In this document: positions 48,801 through 60,571 of the stretch, in pieces | How positions within the stretch are numbered: the first letter of the stretch is position 1 | How the letters are laid out: every line of letters starts with the position of its first letter | Assembly: GCA_013399855.1 (NCBI GenBank) | Contig: VXAY01001007.1 | Span: 45,628 to 109,627 of the forward strand | Source of the DNA: Oxyruncus cristatus | Lineage: Eukaryota; Chordata; Aves; Passeriformes; Cotingidae | Reading direction: 5' to 3' | DNA: 64,000 nt | Made by a program: the position numbers and the translations under genes | The notes under the pieces: model-generated | What the model was told of the DNA's origin: nothing | The model's input: the letters and a program-made list of their open reading frames with translations, nothing else | Databases searched by the model: none

Positions 48801-51800
48801 AATTTTCTATCCCATGCTAGAAAGCTCTTATTTTGTTCTTCATCAGTCCCTAGTTCTTGTAGTTTACTAGGAAATTGGGAGAATATACCTTCAGCCTCTC
48901 CAACTGAATATATGTCATTCTTTTACAATTTCTTGGTTATCTTGCAAGTGATAGAAAATATTCAATGGATTGGTTTCTTCTTTTTCATTTTTCCCTATAC
49001 TTTGAATTATATTTTTCCATCTTTAAATTTTTAAAATCTTATCTTTCATTTTTTTGCAGCAATGCATATTCAATACTACATCAAATGTTTCCCTTTCTGT
49101 TCAATTAAGTAGTTTTTGATTGGTTGTCTTACGTCTCATCTTCTCGCCTGTCCACTTTTATCTGCTCTCAAGACTGATCTGAAAGTATTTTCTTTAATAA
49201 AAAATCAGAGTAATTATGTATATCTTTGACAGATTATAGATTTTTAGATTACTCTGACATTTCATTTTAAGTAAAAACTCAGTTTATTAAGGTTTTGTAG
49301 AGCTATTGTATTCCATAATAGTATATTATGTTTTAAATTATTTACTACCTCATCCAATTTCTGAACTACTCCTCTTCCATTGATGCTTGTCAGCACTGAA
49401 ATGCCTTCATATCATGGCATGCTAAACCCTCTCTCTTCCCACTGAAGTTAAAACTTCAGAAAAAATTTGGTGTTAGCCTTTCTCTGAACGATTCACTGTG
49501 TGACACCTGAAGACAAAGCATTAATGCAGTCTGTCTCCTTTTACATTCCCAGTTTCAGCCTGAAACAATTATTCTGTGGGTGATTTAAAAGTCTTGACAA
49601 AATGGAAGTATTCCTAAAAGTGTCATCAATGAATCTGAGTAAAATGTATAATCACAGCTCCAAATGCAATGCATTGTTCTTGGCTGTCTTCCTCTGCCCC
49701 AACTGTCCTTTATTCCTGTTCTCCTTTGAAAGAACTGTTAACAGGACTGATCCCTTTTTGCTGTGGGCTAGTCATACGTCTACAATATCTATATATGGCC
49801 ATGTTTTTCTGTTGCATTGGCTTCTTACTCAACCATTGGTTTCTAAACAATTTTTAAAGGACTTTATATATTCTGACAGACCGCTTCATAAATATGAAAT
49901 TAATATGAAGTGAAAAGTGAGGTGGATGAAAGAATCAAACTAATAAATACAAGTCATAAATCCATTGCACAGAGAAACTGAATGGCTTATTAAAATGGCA
50001 AGTGCTTTTGAGCTCACAGTTTAAAGTCTCTGCTATGGCTACATGCAGTGTTATACTGGTAAAGCCATTTCAAATATGATGTTAGAAAAGTATGAACTTT
50101 AGTGCAGATTTGGTCATTTTTGGATAGAAATGTTTGCATCTGTAGTGTATAAAAACACATGTACAATTTAGTTGGGTAGCTTTTCTACATCTCAGATATG
50201 AATAGATATAGTAATGGCATATAATGCTTTAACTGTTCCAGACTAGTTAAAACACTATTTTTCTGTGACTAAAATCATTCTGGTTGAGTATAACTATTTC
50301 AAGCTTGTGCTGTTCTTTTGTATCTAAAGTAATAGCAATCAACTTTAAAACTACTGTGTTTAAAAATGTTTAAGAGAGCTTCAATTTCTTCTTTTTTTTT
50401 TTCTTTCTATCCCCTTGTTTCCATCGCCTCATTCTGCCTGAGCAAAATTTTGGCTAGACATTAGAACAGTGAAATATTTACTTCCTGAGAAAAGTAATTT
50501 GAGGACAATCCTGTATCAATTTTGAACATAGCTGAGAATATTAGTTTCTTAGGCTAAATCTGAGTGTGGATACTTTATGGGTAATTTGCAATTAATTTAA
50601 CCACACAGAAATCTGCACTGTTAAATAGTTTCAGCTGTACTGCCAGTTGACTGTGCTTGATGCTGTAAGGGACCTCTAATGCACTTGGTATGTTGTTTGA
50701 AACAATTCAGTTCTGATGAATTGAAAGGAAACTGTAACAGTTTTCTCAGCATACCACCTTGACATGAAAATCGTTGTATTTACCATATCAGGAATGAAGG
50801 TTCTTTGTCCAAATGGTCATTACCTTTCCATAACAAGAAAAGAGAGGGGAGGGGAGGGAAAGGAGAAGAGAGAATGAAGTGAGGAAATGCATGGTCTGAT
50901 TGTCAGGAATTGGTGATGCCTGCTTCTTCCCTTGAGTTCATCAGAAACTCTACATGCTTTACATTTCCAAAAAATCAGGCCATTAAAAGCCAAAGGACTT
51001 CAGGCACTTTCTAATTCTACCTATACTAATCAAAATGGCCTTTCATAGTAGAGCTGCAGGGTCAGGCTTATCGCTTTTGCAGACTTGAATAAAATTTTCC
51101 TATTTGACAGGACAATTTGCTGAAAAATGCTGTTATAAGAATTATGTCAATTCACCTTCCTATGCACAGTAGACAGGGCTTGATTGGAGGTCATATCTGA
51201 GGACAGAAGCTTATCACCCATTGCATTTATTAAAGCAAACCTCCTAGAATATCTTCATTCATTGCTTTATTCTAAAATGTATTTGAGGGAAAAAAATAAG
51301 AACTCACATTTTATACCTTAAATAAATGTTTCCAGAAATAAAAAAGCTCCAGTGCCTACATACCTGAAGGTAAAACAAGGTGTGATAACATTTCTTTTGC
51401 TTTGCAAGGATCATTTTCTCTTTAGAGCCTTTTGAGTCTTAGAATTTTGATGAAGAAAGCAAGTTGAAATTAATGATATATTAAGCCCAAGAATCTCTCA
51501 GCACTGGGGTGACACCACTATGAAAAAATACTGAAGGCAGGGGTAATTCCATCACATTCCCTTTGCGTTAGCACATTATTTGGATAGATCTCCAGAAACT
51601 ATGGGTGCTGAAAAATAGAGTACAATTCAAACAGTGAAAAAACATCCTGAGATAATATAGATATGGGAAATGGAAATCCACAGAAGAAACAATAAATGGA
51701 TTATTTCTGATAGCTGAAACATATGAACACCATCATTTAAATGTAATATTAATTTCTTCCTCAGAATAACCCTGCCCTCCCTAAAATATTTCAATTTATT

Positions 51801-54289
51801 TCCTGAACTTCAAATGGGACTTTAACTTTGCAAGGAGAAACTATTTAAAAAAATAGGTTAGCTACAGAACATAGCAGTTAATTCTCTGTGATTCCTAATA
51901 TGATTATGATATATTCAAATGAAAGTAGGAAATGTGAATAAAATTCAAGTTCTTCTTGGTCCTAGATATCATTTAAATTTGTAGAACATTCACAACTTCA
52001 GATCTTGTATTGGAAGAAATCAAGGCAAATAAAATCAATTTTTTATTGTGGACAAAATACAAAGTTACAATTTTGTGCAAGCTAGACTATGTACATCTGT
52101 CTCGGAGTGGACTGTCATATATGATAAAGAGAAAGCTCCATGAGGAGTAACAGTGTAAGATTTTAGTACAGTTTGCCACCTGGTTCTGAGGACAACGAGG
52201 GATGATGTTCAAAATTGATTTCTTAGAATATATTGAAGTTCAAGGCTTGAATGCAAAATTTTAAAATATCCAGTTTAGGTGTGGATTTTGGGTTATCACT
52301 GTAGTCTGGTGGATGGGACAGTTTTTCTGATGCTGAAAGGTAAATGGACATATAGCATGGCCACACAGAATCACTACAAGGCTGAAGTTCTATTGTGTCC
52401 ACGAACTTCTGCCTGGTGGACAGAGCAATGGCTCAGAGGATGTCTTTTTTTGTGCTCAGGTAGCAAGGACCAGATTGGGAAAGTCTGGCATCTGCTCCCT
52501 CACATCATGCAACTGGTGCATCTACAGTGATGGACTTCGTCCTCACAACACAGGCTAGAGCTCATGGGCTGACACCAAAATCTTGTTTTCCGGTGACTTG
52601 TTTGCTGGAAACCCCATTAATGCAGATGGCTGGCACACTGGACTGACTATAACATATCAGAAACAAGGCCATGCGGGTGTTAACGGTGGCAGCAGGTAAG
52701 AAGTCCTCAACTTTAGAACACCTTAAAGATGAAAAGCAGAACATTTGTGCTAAAAAATGTACAAAAAAATTAACTTTTCTTAATACTACAGCAGCAGGTA
52801 GATGTCCTGCTCAGTCTATCATGATGGGTGCTGAGAATAGATCTAATGGTATATTTTTTTCCAGAGGTTTTATAAAACAGTTTCCATGAATTGAATTTTT
52901 TTTTTTTTTTTTTTTAGTTTTACAGTAATCCTTCCAGAATAATGCACCTTGCCTTGCATTTTACCATGAAATTATTCCACACTATTATTGCCTCATTTGT
53001 ATAAAAACTGCTAGTGATCTTTCTGTAAAGAAAAAAAAGTCCTAGACAGAATGTTTATCACTTTGCTGTACAAAAATGGAAGGGAAAAAAATTACTCAAT
53101 CTGTCACAAAGAACATGTTGATTTTCTAATATGGAAAAGGTTTGTACCTCTAAAGTTGGTGAGAGGTTACAGAGGTCTTCTGGGTAGACTAATAGATCTC
53201 TTGCATGTTGGATCTCCATAGTAAGCTACTTAACATCTACTATAGATAGCTTAATTATAGTAATTTCTACTGTGTATAAGGTCACAGAATGGGAAGTCAG
53301 GTGACTTCTTGTCCAAAAAGACCCAAAAAACAAGTAATAAAAGAAAAAATGTTGCAAAGCAAGAAAAAAAGTCAAGCTTTCATTCATGTTGACTCACATA
53401 TTAAAACAGCCAAAGAGGAAGAAGGTAGATAGAATTTTCATCATTTTCATGCACTTTTCACGACCATTTTGGAAAATGTTTGCAGTGAAGAAATGCCAAA
53501 TTGATTGTCTTTTGTCTTTCTGGCATAAATTACAGCAAAGTGTAAAAAAAATAGTGATGAAAGAAAAAATTGACTAAAGAGAAATATTATCTACTTAAAT
53601 GTTATCTTACATGTTAAGGAAATTATGAGAGGTTTTTATTATTTTAATGTGCTCTCAAGAAATAAACATTTGTTGCTATATCAGTGAACTTTAAGCTAAA
53701 TAAAGTAATAGCCTTAAAAGTTAATTGGTAGATTTTTTTTAACATATCTTCCTTGGAACCAAATTTATATTTCCCAAGTGTTGGGAAAAATCAGGTGTAA
53801 ATTTACTACAGTATCTTCTTAGAAAAACTATTTGAATACAGTCAACAAAATCAGTCAATTCTGGAGACAAAGTAGGGATATAGAGCTACTCATACAACAA
53901 TATCAAACTTTATATGACAGAGAAGCATACACTAAATATTTTATTTTCAGTAAAGCCTATGAGTGTACAGATATATTACAAGGAAAAAAAAAAGGGATAT
54001 TTGTCTTTATGTTCTTGGGATTTTACCACTTCATTTATCTTGTTGCTTTTGGAAATCCAATTTGCAACACTTTGAAAATTGCCCATATTTTCTCTGAGGA
54101 CCATAGTTTCCCGAAGCAATTCTAAACAGAATACAGAGTTATTTTTTGTCAGACTTGATGAATGTAGGTTGAATTTTGTAGCAAGTAGTTTCATAGGATC
54201 AGCTTCATGAACAACATCCTAGAAGTACAGATGACATCCCAAAGCGATAACCGGATATCTAAGCTGAAGAGAACCCCCCACCTCTTAAC
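48801..54289. other. AT-rich unique sequence, no gene seen
   Basis: No coding exon recognised; frames at 49602-49913 (103 codons), 52279-52530 (83) and 53832-54125 (97) match no family. It includes a G-rich run with possible quadruplex potential (50846-50863) and a 20-base poly-T (52896-52915). The part at 52280-52700 is richer in G+C than the flanks and its origin is unclear. Confidence 0.6.
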
Positions 54290-55080
54290 CAATTCAATTT
54301 TGATATATTTTGTCAACTTGCCATAGAATTTCTGGGGATTGACAGGGAGATAGACAACAGGTTAGCAAAGGCATATAGCGCTTTCAGAAAGCTTCATAAA
54401 AGGGTCTGGTGAAACAAACACCCGAAGAAAAGCACAAAGGTCAGTGTTTACAGAGCCATAGTGCTGTCTACTCTCTTATACGGCTCTGAATCGTGGGTCA
54501 TCTACCGCCACCACCTGCGTCTCCTAGAACGCTTCCATCAACGCTGCCTCCGTACAATCCTTAACATCCACTGGTCAGATTATGTGACCAATACCTCTGT
54601 TCTGGAACAAGCAGCAGTCACAAGCATTGAGGCCATGTTACTGAGAACACAGCTGCGTTGGGCAGGGCATGTCTCCAGGATGAAGGACCACTGCCTCCCT
54701 AAGATCCTGCTTTATCCACCGGCTGCCTCAAGAGAGGAGCCCCAAAGAAAAGAGACAAGGACTCCCTGAAACAACATCTCAGCCTTGGCCATATTGACCA
54801 CCATAACTGGTCTACTCTGGCCTCCAATCGGGACGTCTGGAGACACACCATCTACAACACTGCTGATGCTTTTGAGAAAGCACGCAGGGTCACCCTTGAG
54901 GAGAAAAGACAATGCAGAAAGAATCGTGCCTTGCAGGATATACCATCTAAGGAGTCTTTCTGTTGTGCCTTTTGCAACTGGACTTGCCTATCTCGTACTG
55001 GCCTTTTTAGCCACCAACGCGCTTGCAACAAAAGTGGGTAGAGTCCTTCCCAAATCTTCGTTCGTGAAGCCTAGCCATGA
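54290..55080 (+). mobile_element. RTE-like non-LTR retrotransposon, 3' end
   Basis: A LINE unlike the CR1 copies around it. It carries the end of a reverse-transcriptase ORF with the block '[20 protein letters not shown]', typical of the post-catalytic part of RTE-type endonuclease/reverse-transcriptase proteins, then a charged linker and a C-terminal zinc finger. A short 3' UTR follows, with a small UUCG-loop hairpin (55056-55069). It is 5'-truncated; homology fades upstream of about 54290. The long open stretches imply a much younger age than most fossils here. RTE-like elements in birds are patchy, and one avian group (AviRTE) was reported as horizontally transferred. Whether this is that family cannot be settled by eye. 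Confidence 0.8.
54338..55041 (+). pseudogene. RTE-like ORF2 C-terminus with zinc finger, two lesions
   Basis: Codons run in frame from 54338 ('IDREIDNRLAKAYSAFRKLH') to the Tyr codon at 54713, broken by one TGA (54410-54412). Near 54715 the frame shifts. In the new frame it resumes as '[19 protein letters not shown]' and stays open to TAG at 55039-55041. The final segment, 'CAFCNWTCLSRTGLFSHQRAC', splits as C-x2-C, then H and C spaced like a CCHC finger (54967-55026). Compared with what I recall of related elements, about 10 bases are missing at the shift. No upstream catalytic domain remains, so no enzyme can be made. Confidence 0.8.
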
Positions 55081-56263
55081 GATTTGGAAGGAAAAAAAAA
55101 GTGAAGATGTTGCTCATGTAGTTGTAAGGTACATTTTAAAAGGCCTAGTAAGGAGAATATGGGTCTTGTGAGACCAACAGTGTTATTGTCTCATCTAATT
55201 TTAGCTTTTTATTAAAACTACTCAGTTCCCTGCAAGGAGTACTGTACCTCTTGTGGGCACTTCTCCCCATACAAAGATTCCTCAGGCAGGCAAGCTGCAT
55301 CAAAGGAGAAACACTGAGCTTTAATATCTTGGAACACCAGGAGTCACAGTGTTGCACTTGAACTATATGCTCAACTTTTAAGGCAGTTAAAGTAAAATTA
55401 TATCAATTTACTCCTCAGTAACCTTAGTTCAGCACTATTTATCTTGCTGTTACTGCTCCACAAAGCTTTATTCTGGCAGGAATTGTTTTTTTAAAGAGTA
55501 CAATAACTGAAAGGAAGTGTATGTCCCTAGTGTCTTGAAGATATGTAGCCTACTGCAACCTGGTTTTGCAAACTTCTTGAAAAAAAGGTACAGAAGCATG
55601 ACAACTTTTTTCTTTTTTTTTTTTTTTCCCCCCAATCAATAAAGAAAAAAATGCCTTTGATTATCAAAGGTCATGGTAAACTAATTTTGGAAGAGATGGA
55701 TTTTGGTATTACCTACACATAATGAACATTCAAGAAGAAATAGAATTACAATAATTCTATATATTGAATGGTAATGGAATCTATTTAGGCTGATTTTTCT
55801 GGTCAGGTGTTATGACTTGCAAAAAATACTTTTGGCTTCACATTTAATATTTTTATGATTTAAGTACAGGAGGAAATAGGAATTAAAGCCTGAGTGGGAG
55901 GTGAAAAATCAAAAATAGAAAGTCATTCATGAGAAATGAATGGAGTTGGAATGAATGGAAGAGGAAGGCTCAAGTACACAAAGATAATGAAGGATTAAAT
56001 AAGAAATAACAGGAAAAGAGGAGAAGCTCAGGGAGAGGAGAATCAAAAAGAGCTGCACATGAAGGAAAAATTAGGGAGATTATAACACATGAAAGAAAGG
56101 GAGAGAAGGTGAGAAAAATAAACAGAAACCTTTATTAGGTAGATAATGTATTTGAGGAAGCCAAGTGCCAGAAAATAAGATAATAGAATTAACAAAACCA
56201 TAAAAGGCAGAAGAAGTGGCCTTTTTGTTTTCCTGCAACAACAGTGGATTGGATTTGATGGTC
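55081..56263. other. AT-rich sequence between two LINEs
   Basis: No gene recognised. A poly-T/C tract (15 T at 55613-55627 then 6 C) and a purine-rich tract (about 55975-56110) account for most of the low complexity. The purine tract causes an 80-codon minus-strand frame that I regard as artefact. Confidence 0.6.
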
Positions 56264-57615
56264 TGTCATAGAATCGTAGAAGCATAAAATGGTTCAGATT
56301 GGAAGGGACTTAAAGGTCATCTAGTTCCAATCCCCCTGCCATGGACAGGGACACCTTACACTAGACCAGTCTAGTGTGGCTAGACTAGATGGCTCAGGGC
56401 CCCATCCAACATGGCCTTGAACACTTCCAGAGACAGGGCATCCACAACTTCTCTGTGTAACCTGTTTCAGTGTCCCACCACCCTCACAGGAAAGAATTTC
56501 TTCCTAGTACCTAATCTAAACCTACTCTCTTTCAGTTTGAAGATATTTTCCCTTGTCCGTTTGCTACATGCCCTTACCAAAAGTCCCTCTCCAGCTCTCT
56601 TGTAGGCTCCCTTTTGGTACTGAAAGGCTGCTGTAAGGTCTTCCTGGAGCCTTTTCTTCTCCAGGCTGAATAACTCCTACTCTTTCAGTCTGTGTTCATA
56701 GGAGATGTGAAGCATCCCTCTAATCATCTTCCTGGCCCTCCTCTGGACTCACTCCAACAATTCAATGTCTTTTTTATATTGGGTGCCCCAGAACTGGACG
56801 TAGTACTTCAAGTGGGGTGTCATGAGAGTGGAGTGGAGAGGAGAACCACCTTCCTTGAAATGATGGTTACACTTCTTTTGATGCAGCCCAGGACATGGTC
56901 GGCTTTTTGGTCTGCTGTGCACAATGTCATCTCATGCTGAGTTTCGTCTCAACCAACGCCCCCAAGTCTTTCTGCTCAAGGCCTCTCAATATATTCTCTG
57001 CTCAACCTGTTCTTTTGCTTAGGATTGCTCTGACCCAGGTGCAGCACCTTACACTTGGCCTTGTTTGAACTTCACGAGGTTCGCACAGACCCACGTCTCA
57101 AGCTTGTCAAGGTCCCTCTGGAGAACATCCCTTCCCTGCAGAGTGTCGACTGTACCACACAGCTTGGTGTCATCAGCAAACTTGCTGAGAGTGCATGAAA
57201 TTCCACTGTCCATGTCACTGAGAAAGATGGTAAACAGTGCCAGTCAGAACACTGACGCCTGAGGAACACCACTTGCCACTGTTCTCTACCTGAACATCAA
57301 GTTGTTGACCACAGCTCTGAGTGTGACCACCCAGCCAATTCCACATCCGCTGAGCTATCTGTTAAATCCATGTCTCTTCAGTATAGAGACAAGAGTGTCA
57401 TGTGAGACAGTGTCAAATGCTTTGCACAAGTCCAGGTAGATGACATCAGTTCTTCTTATCCACCAGTGCTGTAAAATGCACTGTAGAAGGACACTAAAAA
57501 AGCCTGGCACACTATTCTCTTAGTAAAGCCATGTTTGATGTTAGCAACACATTATTCTTTTTATGTACCTTAGCATAATTTCCAGGATGATCTGCTCCAT
57601 GATCTTGCTTGGCTC

Positions 57616-58020
57616 CATAGTGAGACTCACTGGCCAGTAGTTACTGGAGTCTTCCCCTTTTCCCTTTTTATAAAATGGGGGTTATGTTCCCCTTTTCCGG
57701 AACTTCACTGGACTCCCATGACTTCTCAAATATCATTGTCAGTGGCTTAGCCACTTCATCTGCCAGTTCCCTCATGACCTGCAGATACACCTAATCAGGT
57801 CCCATGGACTTGTGCACNCATAGTGAGACTCACTGGCCAGTAGTTACTGGAGTCTTCCCCTTTTCCCTTTTTATAAAATGGGGGTTATGTTCCCCTTTTC
57901 CGGAACTTCACTGGACTCCCATGACTTCTCAAATATCATTGTCAGTGGCTTAGCCACTTCATCTGCCAGTTCCCTCATGACCTGCAGATACACCTAATCA
58001 GGTCCCATGGACTTGTGCAC
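57616..58020. repeat. Exact 202-bp direct duplication flanking a single N
   Basis: 57616-57817 and 57819-58020 are identical, base for base, and meet exactly at the N. The CR1 reading continues correctly only if one copy is removed. This is the signature of two contig ends that overlap but were joined with a gap character and not merged. Confidence 0.95.
57818..57818. other. Assembly gap placeholder (single N)
   Basis: The only ambiguous base seen in the window. See the flanking duplication: true gap length is probably negative (minus 202). Confidence 0.97.
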
Positions 58021-59260
58021 CTCTAGGTTCCCTAAGCGCTCCCAAACCTGATCTTCTTCTACAGCAGGCAGTTCTCCATTCTCCCAGTCCCTGACTTTGC
58101 TTTCTGTGATTCGGGTGATGTGGTTGGAGCACCTGTGGGGCTGAGGTGAAAGAGATTGAGGCAAAAAAGAGACTGAGGCAAAATTTCTCTGAATTCCTTC
58201 CAGGCTGAGTCCTTGCTTGAACCCTATGTGGGCTTAATTTTTGTGTTTTTCAGTTTGTTCAGGAGCTCCTTTTACATCCATATAAGCCTTGTGGTGGTTT
58301 TGCCTGACTTTGTTATTGTTGGGATGCATTGCTCTTGAGATTGGAGAAGGTGAGCCTTGAACATTTACCAACTTTCTTGGGTGCCTCTTCTCTCCAGGGA
58401 TTTATCACATTGCACTCTTCCAAGGACATCCTTCAACAGACCAAAGTCTACTTTCCTGAAGTCCAGAGCAGTAAGCTTGCTGTGCATCCTCCTCACTGCC
58501 CCAACGATCTCAAAATCCATCATTTCATGGTCTGTGCAGCTTAGGCTGCCCTTGGGATTTGCATTGCCCATCAGTCATTCCTTGTTGGTGAAAAAATGTC
58601 CAGTATAGCACCTCTCCTCATTGGCTCTTCTATCACTTGGAGAAGGAAGCTATCATCAACATATTTCAAGAACCTCCTGGTTTGCTTATGCCCTGCTGTG
58701 TTGCTCTCTAATACTTACTGGGGTGGTTGAAGTCTCCCATGAGGACGAGGGCTTGTGAACGTGAGGCTGCTCCTATCTGTCTATAGGTGACCTCATCTGT
58801 TTAGTCTTCTTGGTTGGGTAGCCTGTAACAGACCCCTACTATAATGTCACTTGTGCCTGTCCCTCCCTTTAATGCTGACACATAGGTTCTCAGTTGTCTC
58901 CTTATCCATCTCCAGGTGGAGATCCATGCACTCTAGCTAATCACTGACATAGAGGGCTTCACCACCCCATCTCCTCCCCTGACTATCCTTCCTAAAGAGT
59001 CTGTACCCTTTCATCCCAGCACTCCAGTCATAGCAGCCATCCCACCACATCTCCGTGATGCCAATAAAGTGATAACCCTGCAGGCGTGTACACGTTTCAA
59101 AATCCTCTCGATTATTCCCCATGCTGCGTGTTTTTGCCCAGAGACATCTAAATCGGGTCCTTGACAAAGCCAACTTACTGGCTGGAGCAGCTGGAATCCC
59201 TCTGTGCTGCTCTTCAGCCTACCAATATGACACTGTCACTTCTCTTTCGCTGTGCCTCCT

Positions 59261-60458
59261 CAAGTGAAATTAAGAAACAGGCAAATGTCCTTTCCTCTGG
59301 ATGCCATAGGCCAAAGTAGCTAAGTTTTTCTCTCTTGGCTCCTCTGGACTAAACCCCCAAACTCCTGCCTTCAGGAAACTGAGGCTTCCACATTTTTTTT
59401 TTTTTCTGTTTTACCTGTTTACAATTTATTTTCTATGCAGTGCCTTTTCATCACCGTGCCTGGGACATCCTGGTGGTTTATAACCAGTGACTTCAGTAGG
59501 TTAGAACTCAGGAGGCCAGGTTTCCAACACTACCTTTTGTTTACAGAGCCATAATTTTCCCACCACCTGAGGCCCAATTTTCGAATTTCATTATTTTTAA
59601 ATATATTATAAAATAAATAATACTGACCTGTTATTGCTAGCTTTTATTGTTTTGGGCAAAGCAGACCTACTAATCACTGACAGAGGTAGAGTCAGAAAGC
59701 TGGCTTTTGTTTACAAGCACAGGAGAAAAACTTCTCTGAAGAGGGATTGGACTCAGAGCATAAGCAAAGTAATTAATTCTAAATTAAAATAAATAACTGG
59801 TTTACCTAAGAAAGGGAGATATAAAGCATAAACACTTTGTTAGAAAATCCGTTAGCAAATCTTTCTTGAGGGATTCTCAGTACAGATTATGCATAATTAA
59901 GAATGTTTTATGTAGTGTAATGAGAGGTCAGAAGACAACTGATGATGTTCTTTGGTTGTTTTGTCTCAGACATGTTATTTTTTACTATTGGTAATTATGC
60001 AGTAAATAATTATTCACAATTGGTTTGCTTTTGTCATGTGCAAAAAATTTTTAAACATTTTCTCTTAAGTTCCTCAAGTCTGAACAAAGGATCAAACTCA
60101 CTATAACAAAAGCATGCACTTCCTAACTTTTTTTTGTTTGTTTAAAATTCCACATAAAGGATGTAATACAGAAATCACACGAATTTTTGTCTTCCTTCAT
60201 TTTTTTGTTTCCTGTTCTTGCTATTGCAAAAATAAAATTAAAAAGTAGAAGTAGTTGAGAATAAGAACTAAAAACATACATTCCTCAGTTGGAATAAATA
60301 GCATGGAATGTATTTATCTTGATGTGAAGTGTGTAAGCTGAAATATCAAGACCACTATAGTTGCCTGCCTGCCTTTTTGTAATCTTGGGGTTATGAGACA
60401 GTGATATCTCTTGAGGGCAGCTTATACCACCTAAAAGATGTGTCTTAGGTGTATGAGT
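59261..60458. other. AT-rich sequence, nothing recognised
   Basis: The first part (to about 59400) may still be 5' CR1 sequence on the minus strand, ending near a 12-base T run at about 59392-59405. Beyond it no gene or repeat was identified. Confidence 0.55.
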
Positions 60459-60571
60459 TAGAATAGAATGAAGTGGAACAGAACAGGATCGAATAGAGTT
60501 GAGTAGAATAGAATAGAATAGAATAGAATAGAATAGAATAGAATAGAATAGAATAGAATAGAATAGAATAG
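60459..60571. repeat. (GAATA)n microsatellite
   Basis: Thirteen perfect GAATA units (60506-60570) follow a degenerate 45-bp stretch of the same pentamer (60461-60505). The pure block suggests ongoing length change. No CR1 or other LINE tail adjoins it. Confidence 0.95.

Larger units (their letters stand above)
56700..59200 (-). pseudogene. CR1 ORF2 (endonuclease plus reverse transcriptase), decayed
   Basis: In order on the minus strand: the endonuclease start 'KTRSMGNNREDFE' and 'GITEMWWDG' with the catalytic Glu (59173-58937), 'GVCYRLPNQE' (about 58810-58840), GDFNHP (58721-58738) and 'CTDHEMMDFEI' (about 58511-58540), where the His of the SDH-type motif is kept but Ser is Thr. The reverse transcriptase follows with 'HKSMGPD', the 'DLCKAFDTVSH' region (about 57400-57440) and an intact FADD (57169-57180). 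Both catalytic cores are recognisable, but a TAG at 58708-58710 and several frameshifts destroy the protein. The 202-bp duplication at 57616-58020 is not a real mutation. Confidence 0.88.
56264..59260 (-). mobile_element. Long CR1 LINE copy, endonuclease to 3' end, minus strand
   Basis: The largest mobile element here, about 2.8 kb once the assembly duplication is removed. On the minus strand it runs from the start of the ORF2 endonuclease (about 59260-59173), through the reverse transcriptase, to the 3' UTR ending at about 56266, where the plus strand reads 'tcatagaatcgtagaag', the complement of a decayed CR1 octamer tail. Full-length CR1 is near 4.5 kb, so ORF1 and the 5' UTR are missing, as usual for CR1. 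The exact 5' limit is uncertain and could extend to about 59380. Confidence 0.93.

Noticed and set aside
52896..52915. 20-base poly-T as the tail of a processed retrocopy on the minus strand
   Set aside because: The sequence just beyond it translates to nothing recognisable and no target-site duplication was seen.
54712..55171. A 128-codon plus-strand frame from 54785 and a 66-codon minus-strand frame
   Set aside because: The real RTE-like coding frame here is a different one, ending at 55041 with the zinc finger; these are shadows.
56411..57272. Plus-strand frames of 64-82 codons and a 66-codon minus-strand frame
   Set aside because: They lie inside the minus-strand CR1. The plus frames are antisense and the minus frame is out of the CR1 coding frame.
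57616..58020. Genuine tandem duplication inside CR1
   Set aside because: Perfect identity in an otherwise decayed element, with an N exactly at the junction, points to assembly error.
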